DNA of 64,000 bases from Wolinella sp052173415 (lineage in GTDB: Bacteria; Campylobacterota; Campylobacteria; Campylobacterales; Helicobacteraceae): assembly GCA_052173415.1 (NCBI GenBank), contig JBQMYQ010000001.1:18851-82850 (forward strand), written 5' to 3'. Position 1 is the stretch's first letter, and each line of letters starts with the position of its first letter. Below, one piece after another: positions 60,737 to 64,000 of this stretch. The translations under genes and the position numbers were made by a program. The notes under the pieces are model-generated. The model saw only the letters and a program-made list of their open reading frames with translations, had not been told where the DNA came from and made no database searches.

Positions 60737-61348
60737 TTATCCGATTTTTGGAAGTTGCCAGCCCTTAAAATATCCAAAGAGCCTAAACATAAGCCCGATT
60801 CCCGCGACTAATATAATCGTCCAAAGGGGCAAACTCCCTAACTGTGCCTGAATAAACGTGAGTAAAATCGCGCACAAAATCGCCACTGTGCCGTAAAATT
60901 CGCTCACAAGCACAAAGGGAATCTCATTAATCATCACATCGCGCAGCATTCCCCCACCCACAGCGGTGGTAAATGCGAGCACCACCACACCAAAGGAGTT
61001 GAAGCCATATTTGATTCCCACCATTGCGCCCGCGATGGAGAATGCCACCAGTCCTATCGCGTCCATGACGATGAAAATCACACCCCGCTCGATGTGATCG
61101 CGCCGATGTAAGCGAAAAAACAGCACCGCTACAAGCGTGCAGAGAATCGTGAGCGCGGGATAGTATTCTTTAAAGACAAAAGGAACCTGCCCAGAGATCG
61201 CATCGCGCACGATTCCCCCGCCAATTGCCGTAGTAAATCCCGCAATCATCACACCTAAAATATCTAGATTCCTCCGCACCCCCACGAGGAATCCGCTCAC
61301 CGCGAAAGCCACTAGCCCAATCATGTCAAAAATCCAGAAATACTCCAC
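60737..61348 (-). CDS. TRIC-family (UPF0126) membrane channel protein
   Basis: A 203-residue inner-membrane protein made of two homologous halves of about three helices each. Each half carries a GLVAFxxxG and a FTTAxGGGxxRD motif (GGGIVRD and GGGMLRD), the signature of prokaryotic TRIC trimeric cation channels. It probably conducts K+ or other monovalent cations. It ends in a basic carboxyl tail. Confidence 0.88.
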   Translation of the reverse strand: MEYFWIFDMIGLVAFAVSGFLVGVRRNLDILGVMIAGFTTAIGGGIVRDAISGQVPFVFKEYYPALTILCTLVAVLFFRLHRRDHIERGVIFIVMDAIGLVAFSIAGAMVGIKYGFNSFGVVVLAFTTAVGGGMLRDVMINEIPFVLVSEFYGTVAILCAILLTFIQAQLGSLPLWTIILVAGIGLMFRLFGYFKGWQLPKIG

Positions 61349-61360
61349 GCCTAAAGCCCT

Positions 61361-61882
61361 CTAGTAGCGATTCTTATACTCGACATAGCGCACCGCACTC
61401 GCAAGAATCTCCGCCACCTCTTGAGGATTTAGCTCGCGCACGAATTTCGCAGGAGCACCCATAATCAGACTGCGCGGGGCAAAACGCTTCCCTTTGGTTA
61501 TGAGCGACCCTGCGCCAATAATGCTATCCTCGCCAATCTCCGCACCATCCATCACGATCGCACCCATGCCCACAAGGCAACGATTTCCAATCTTGCACCC
61601 ATGCAAAATCGCCCGATGTCCGACCGTAACATCATCTCCGATCACAAGTGGAAATCCATCACTCTTATCTGCCCGTGTGGCGTGCTCGACATGAAGAATC
61701 GAGCCATCTTGAATACTCGTGCGATTCCCGATACGAATGGAATGAACATCGCCACGGATCACCGCGCCAAACCACACCGAGCTATCCGCACCGATACTCA
61801 CATCGCCGATGATGTAGCTCCCCTCGCAGATGAACGCACTTGGGTGGATTTGTGGGGCGATTCCCTCAAAGGGAAGTAGCAT
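61361..61882 (-). CDS. Gamma-carbonic-anhydrase-like hexapeptide-repeat protein
   Basis: A 173-residue left-handed beta-helix protein of the YrdA/CaiE group. Hexapeptide repeats run from residue 20 to 145 (IIGDVSIGADSSVWFGAVIRGD, then VTVGHRAILHGCKIG). His residues at the usual metal-binding places (VEHA, GHRAILHG) are present, so a metal site is likely. Carbonic anhydrase activity is not assured for this subgroup. It ends one base before ppk in the same strand direction. Confidence 0.85.
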   Translation of the reverse strand: MLLPFEGIAPQIHPSAFICEGSYIIGDVSIGADSSVWFGAVIRGDVHSIRIGNRTSIQDGSILHVEHATRADKSDGFPLVIGDDVTVGHRAILHGCKIGNRCLVGMGAIVMDGAEIGEDSIIGAGSLITKGKRFAPRSLIMGAPAKFVRELNPQEVAEILASAVRYVEYKNRY

Positions 61883-63976
61883 TTAGCTCTCCTTTAGCAT
61901 TCTTTTAGAGAGGCGTTTGGATTTTGTGTCCTCTTCATCGCGCTTGAGCGACGCATAGAGCATGCTTACATACTCTTCAAAAATCCTTTGACTGCTCACA
62001 CTCTTGCCCTCGCTCACCACTCGCTGATAGCTGCCATCTTCCTTGAGCTCGTGCGCTTGCACGTTATCTTCGATTTGAAGTTTCAAGATTCCCAAAAGCT
62101 TCTCGGCGATTCCCTCGTCCATGACGGGAGTCATGAGCTCCACGCGTCGTTCAAGATTACGTGGCATGAGATCTGCGCTGGAGAAGTAAATCATGGGTAT
62201 GCTATTTTTGAAGTAGTAGATTCTCGCGTGCTCCAGATAGCGTCCGATGATGGAGATGACGCGAATATTCTCGCTCACGCCCTTTAGCCCCGGTCGCAAG
62301 CAGCAGATTCCCCGCACGATGAGATCAATCTTCACGCCCGCTTGAGAGGCTTTATACAGAGCCTTAATCACGTCGATATCCACGATGGAATTTGCCTTAA
62401 GAATAATGCGCCCCTCTATGCCCATTTTCATCTCCTGCTCGATGAGCGAGAGGATTTTGGACTTAATCTGCAAAGGAGCGGCAGAAATGCACTCAAGCTT
62501 CGAGCGGTGCGAGAATCCTGAGAGATTATGGAAGAATCGCGTCGCATCTTGAGCAAATTCACGTTTAGAGGACATGAAGCTGATGTCCGTGTAGATTTTC
62601 GCCGTGGCAGGATTGTAGTTGCCCGTGGAGAGATGGACATATTCGCGCAGATTGTTGCCGATTTTCTTAATCACAAGGGCGATTTTTGCGTGCACTTTGA
62701 GCCCGGGCACGCCGTAGATAACGTGCGCACCTGCGGATTCCAGAGCTTTTGCCCAGTGGAGGTTATTCTCCTCATCAAAGCGCGCTTTAAGCTCCACAAG
62801 GGCGGTGACCTGCTTATTATTCTCCGCTGCCTCCATGAGGGCTCGGACGATGGGAGAATTCTTCCCCACGCGATAGAGTGTCATGCGAATAGAATAGACA
62901 TCGGGATCTTTTGCGGCATTTTGGATAAAGCTCACAATAGGGTCAAAGCTTTCATAAGGATGAAACATCACGACATCGCTCTGATCGAGCACAGAAAGGA
63001 TATTGGCGTTTTTATCCAGAGGGGGCAAAACGCGCGGTGTGTAGGGCGGATAGGTCAAATGCGCGAAATTTTTATTCCCCACGATCTGCCATAATGCGTT
63101 GAGATTAAGCGGGATCGTATATTCATAGGAATCTTCGGGCTGGGTTTTTAGGTGGGTATTTAAGAACGAATAGAGATCCTCCCCTGCGCCTGCACCCACT
63201 TCAAGACGGACGATTTCCCCTTTTTTACGGAGTTTAAGCCCCTCCTCCATGAGCTCCATGAAGTCATCAGCCTCTTCCTCTTCAATCTCCATATCCGCAT
63301 TGCGCGTCACCCTAAAGGGCACATATTCGAGCGCCTCATACCCGCTGAATACCTCGCCGATGAACTCGCCTACGACCGTCTCGATGGGCACATACGTATT
63401 GTCGCTCATCTCAATAAATCGTGGCAACATTCGAGGAATGCGCACCATGCCAAACTTAATCTCACTCGGATTCTCGCTATTTTGAAGCTTCACGACGATG
63501 GCAAAGCTTAAGTTATTCAGATGCGGAAAAGGGTGCGTCGCATCCACAGCAATCGGAATGATAATCGGATAAAGATAGGAATTGAAATACTCCCTCAGCT
63601 CGCGCTTTTTCTCTTTATCCAACTCTTTGTATCCTTTGATAAAAAGCTTCTCTTTCTCAAGCTCCTTGCACACCTCAAAAAAGAGCGATTCAAGCGTCTT
63701 CTTTTCTTTATGGAGCGATTCCCTAATCGTGCTTAACTGCTGTAAAGGCGTCAATCTATCCGCGCCACTTTCGCTGATTCCCGCGGCATAGAGACGCTTT
63801 AGCCCCGCTACACGGATCATATAAAATTCATCGAGATTCGTCCCATAAATTGCGATAAATTTCAGCCGCTCAAGCAGAGGAGTCCTCTTGTTTTGTGCCT
63901 CGTTTAGGACGCGGGTATTGAACTGCAACCAAGAGAGCTCGCGATTGAAATAAAGCTTTGGATCATTTAGATTCAT
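61883..63976 (-). CDS. ppk: Polyphosphate kinase 1
   Basis: This membrane-associated enzyme makes long-chain polyphosphate from ATP. It is 697 residues in four domains. The start reads FNRELSWLQFNTRVL (amino domain), then PFxSFxP-like FHPYESFDPIVSFI, the autophosphorylated His region (GLKVHAKIALV and HLSTGNYNPATAKIYTD), and the second conserved His segment in the carboxyl domain (YLEHARIYYFKN). AGGAGAAG precedes ATG 63976. The opposing exopolyphosphatase is at 49-51 kb. Confidence 0.97.
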   Translation of the reverse strand: MNLNDPKLYFNRELSWLQFNTRVLNEAQNKRTPLLERLKFIAIYGTNLDEFYMIRVAGLKRLYAAGISESGADRLTPLQQLSTIRESLHKEKKTLESLFFEVCKELEKEKLFIKGYKELDKEKKRELREYFNSYLYPIIIPIAVDATHPFPHLNNLSFAIVVKLQNSENPSEIKFGMVRIPRMLPRFIEMSDNTYVPIETVVGEFIGEVFSGYEALEYVPFRVTRNADMEIEEEEADDFMELMEEGLKLRKKGEIVRLEVGAGAGEDLYSFLNTHLKTQPEDSYEYTIPLNLNALWQIVGNKNFAHLTYPPYTPRVLPPLDKNANILSVLDQSDVVMFHPYESFDPIVSFIQNAAKDPDVYSIRMTLYRVGKNSPIVRALMEAAENNKQVTALVELKARFDEENNLHWAKALESAGAHVIYGVPGLKVHAKIALVIKKIGNNLREYVHLSTGNYNPATAKIYTDISFMSSKREFAQDATRFFHNLSGFSHRSKLECISAAPLQIKSKILSLIEQEMKMGIEGRIILKANSIVDIDVIKALYKASQAGVKIDLIVRGICCLRPGLKGVSENIRVISIIGRYLEHARIYYFKNSIPMIYFSSADLMPRNLERRVELMTPVMDEGIAEKLLGILKLQIEDNVQAHELKEDGSYQRVVSEGKSVSSQRIFEEYVSMLYASLKRDEEDTKSKRLSKRMLKES

Positions 63977-64000
63977 GGTCTTCTCCTAGATATGTGATGT

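Noticed and set aside
1..64000. Possible CRISPR array or tandem repeat suggested by the recurrent GATTCCC sequence
   Set aside because: Copies are dispersed without regular spacing or spacers and sit inside conserved genes, so they are not an array.
1..64000. tRNA, rRNA, transposase, integrase or attachment-site genes
   Set aside because: None found on reading intergenic stretches and frames. No target-site duplications were seen around the polysaccharide cassette, though a covariance-model scan could still find a small RNA.

Overview
The window reads as chromosome from a host-associated member of the Campylobacterota (Epsilonproteobacteria), most likely Helicobacteraceae. This is inferred from conserved gene neighbourhoods (waaC-htrB with ppx and ferredoxin; aroC-rnc-rnhA next to dnaG; thrB-ylxR-infB-rbfA-rimP; guaB and gatA; the small gene before dsbI), from an HrgA-like gene, and from intragenic poly-G tracts typical of Helicobacter/Campylobacter phase variation. 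Base composition looks mid-40s percent G+C by eye. No tRNA, rRNA, CRISPR array, insertion sequence or prophage was seen.

Layout. 0.1-2.3 kb: a TonB-dependent (haem-type) receptor broken at three homopolymers. 2.3-19.1 kb (minus strand): a surface-polysaccharide operon. Reading in its own direction it has a galE remnant, manC, gmd and fcl (GDP-mannose to GDP-4-keto-6-deoxymannose and on), a decayed ABC flippase, then methyltransferases, glycosyltransferases, a cupin, a probable GDP-perosamine aminotransferase, an acyltransferase and a WecA-type initiating transferase. Three genes here contain C9-C11 (G on the coding strand) tracts and all are out of frame as given. 19.4-24.3 kb: a K+/H+ antiporter, a periplasmic thiol-disulfide protein, an HrgA-like putative nuclease and class I fumarase. 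24.5-29.4 kb: a nickel ABC importer (nikA-nikB-nikC-nikDE fusion). 29.5-36.3 kb: rpoD, a nitrilase-fold protein, xseB, metX, metY, guaB. 36.4-43.0 kb: dsbI and its small partner, gatA, aroC, rnc, rnhA, a LapB-like TPR protein. 43.1-47.2 kb (plus): dnaG, a PP-loop protein, msrAB, a hypothetical. 47.3-54.2 kb (minus): htrB, waaC, ppx/gppA, ferredoxin, a TrpC-like protein, a TPR protein, a YkgJ protein, a TrmN-like methyltransferase. 54.3-60.2 kb (plus): thrB, ylxR, infB, rbfA, rimP, ribD. 60.2-64.0 kb (minus): a lipoprotein, a TRIC-family channel, a gamma-carbonic-anhydrase-like protein and ppk.

The most striking signal is not a gene. The heptamer GATTCCC (GGGAATC) and its core GATTCC occur on both strands, in every reading frame and in intergenic DNA at roughly 3-5 copies per kb over most of the window, against about 0.5 per kb expected by chance for the hexamer. 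Copies are repeatedly paired as inverted repeats at gene ends, as DNA uptake sequences are in Neisseria and Haemophilus. Density falls in the central polysaccharide cassette (about 8.7-15 kb) and in the nickel operon, which marks these as likely later arrivals. Two other themes are proteins that keep a fold and a conserved gene position but have lost catalytic residues (TrpC-like at 51 kb, nitrilase-like at 32 kb), and a polysaccharide locus that mixes phase-variable genes with decayed ones.
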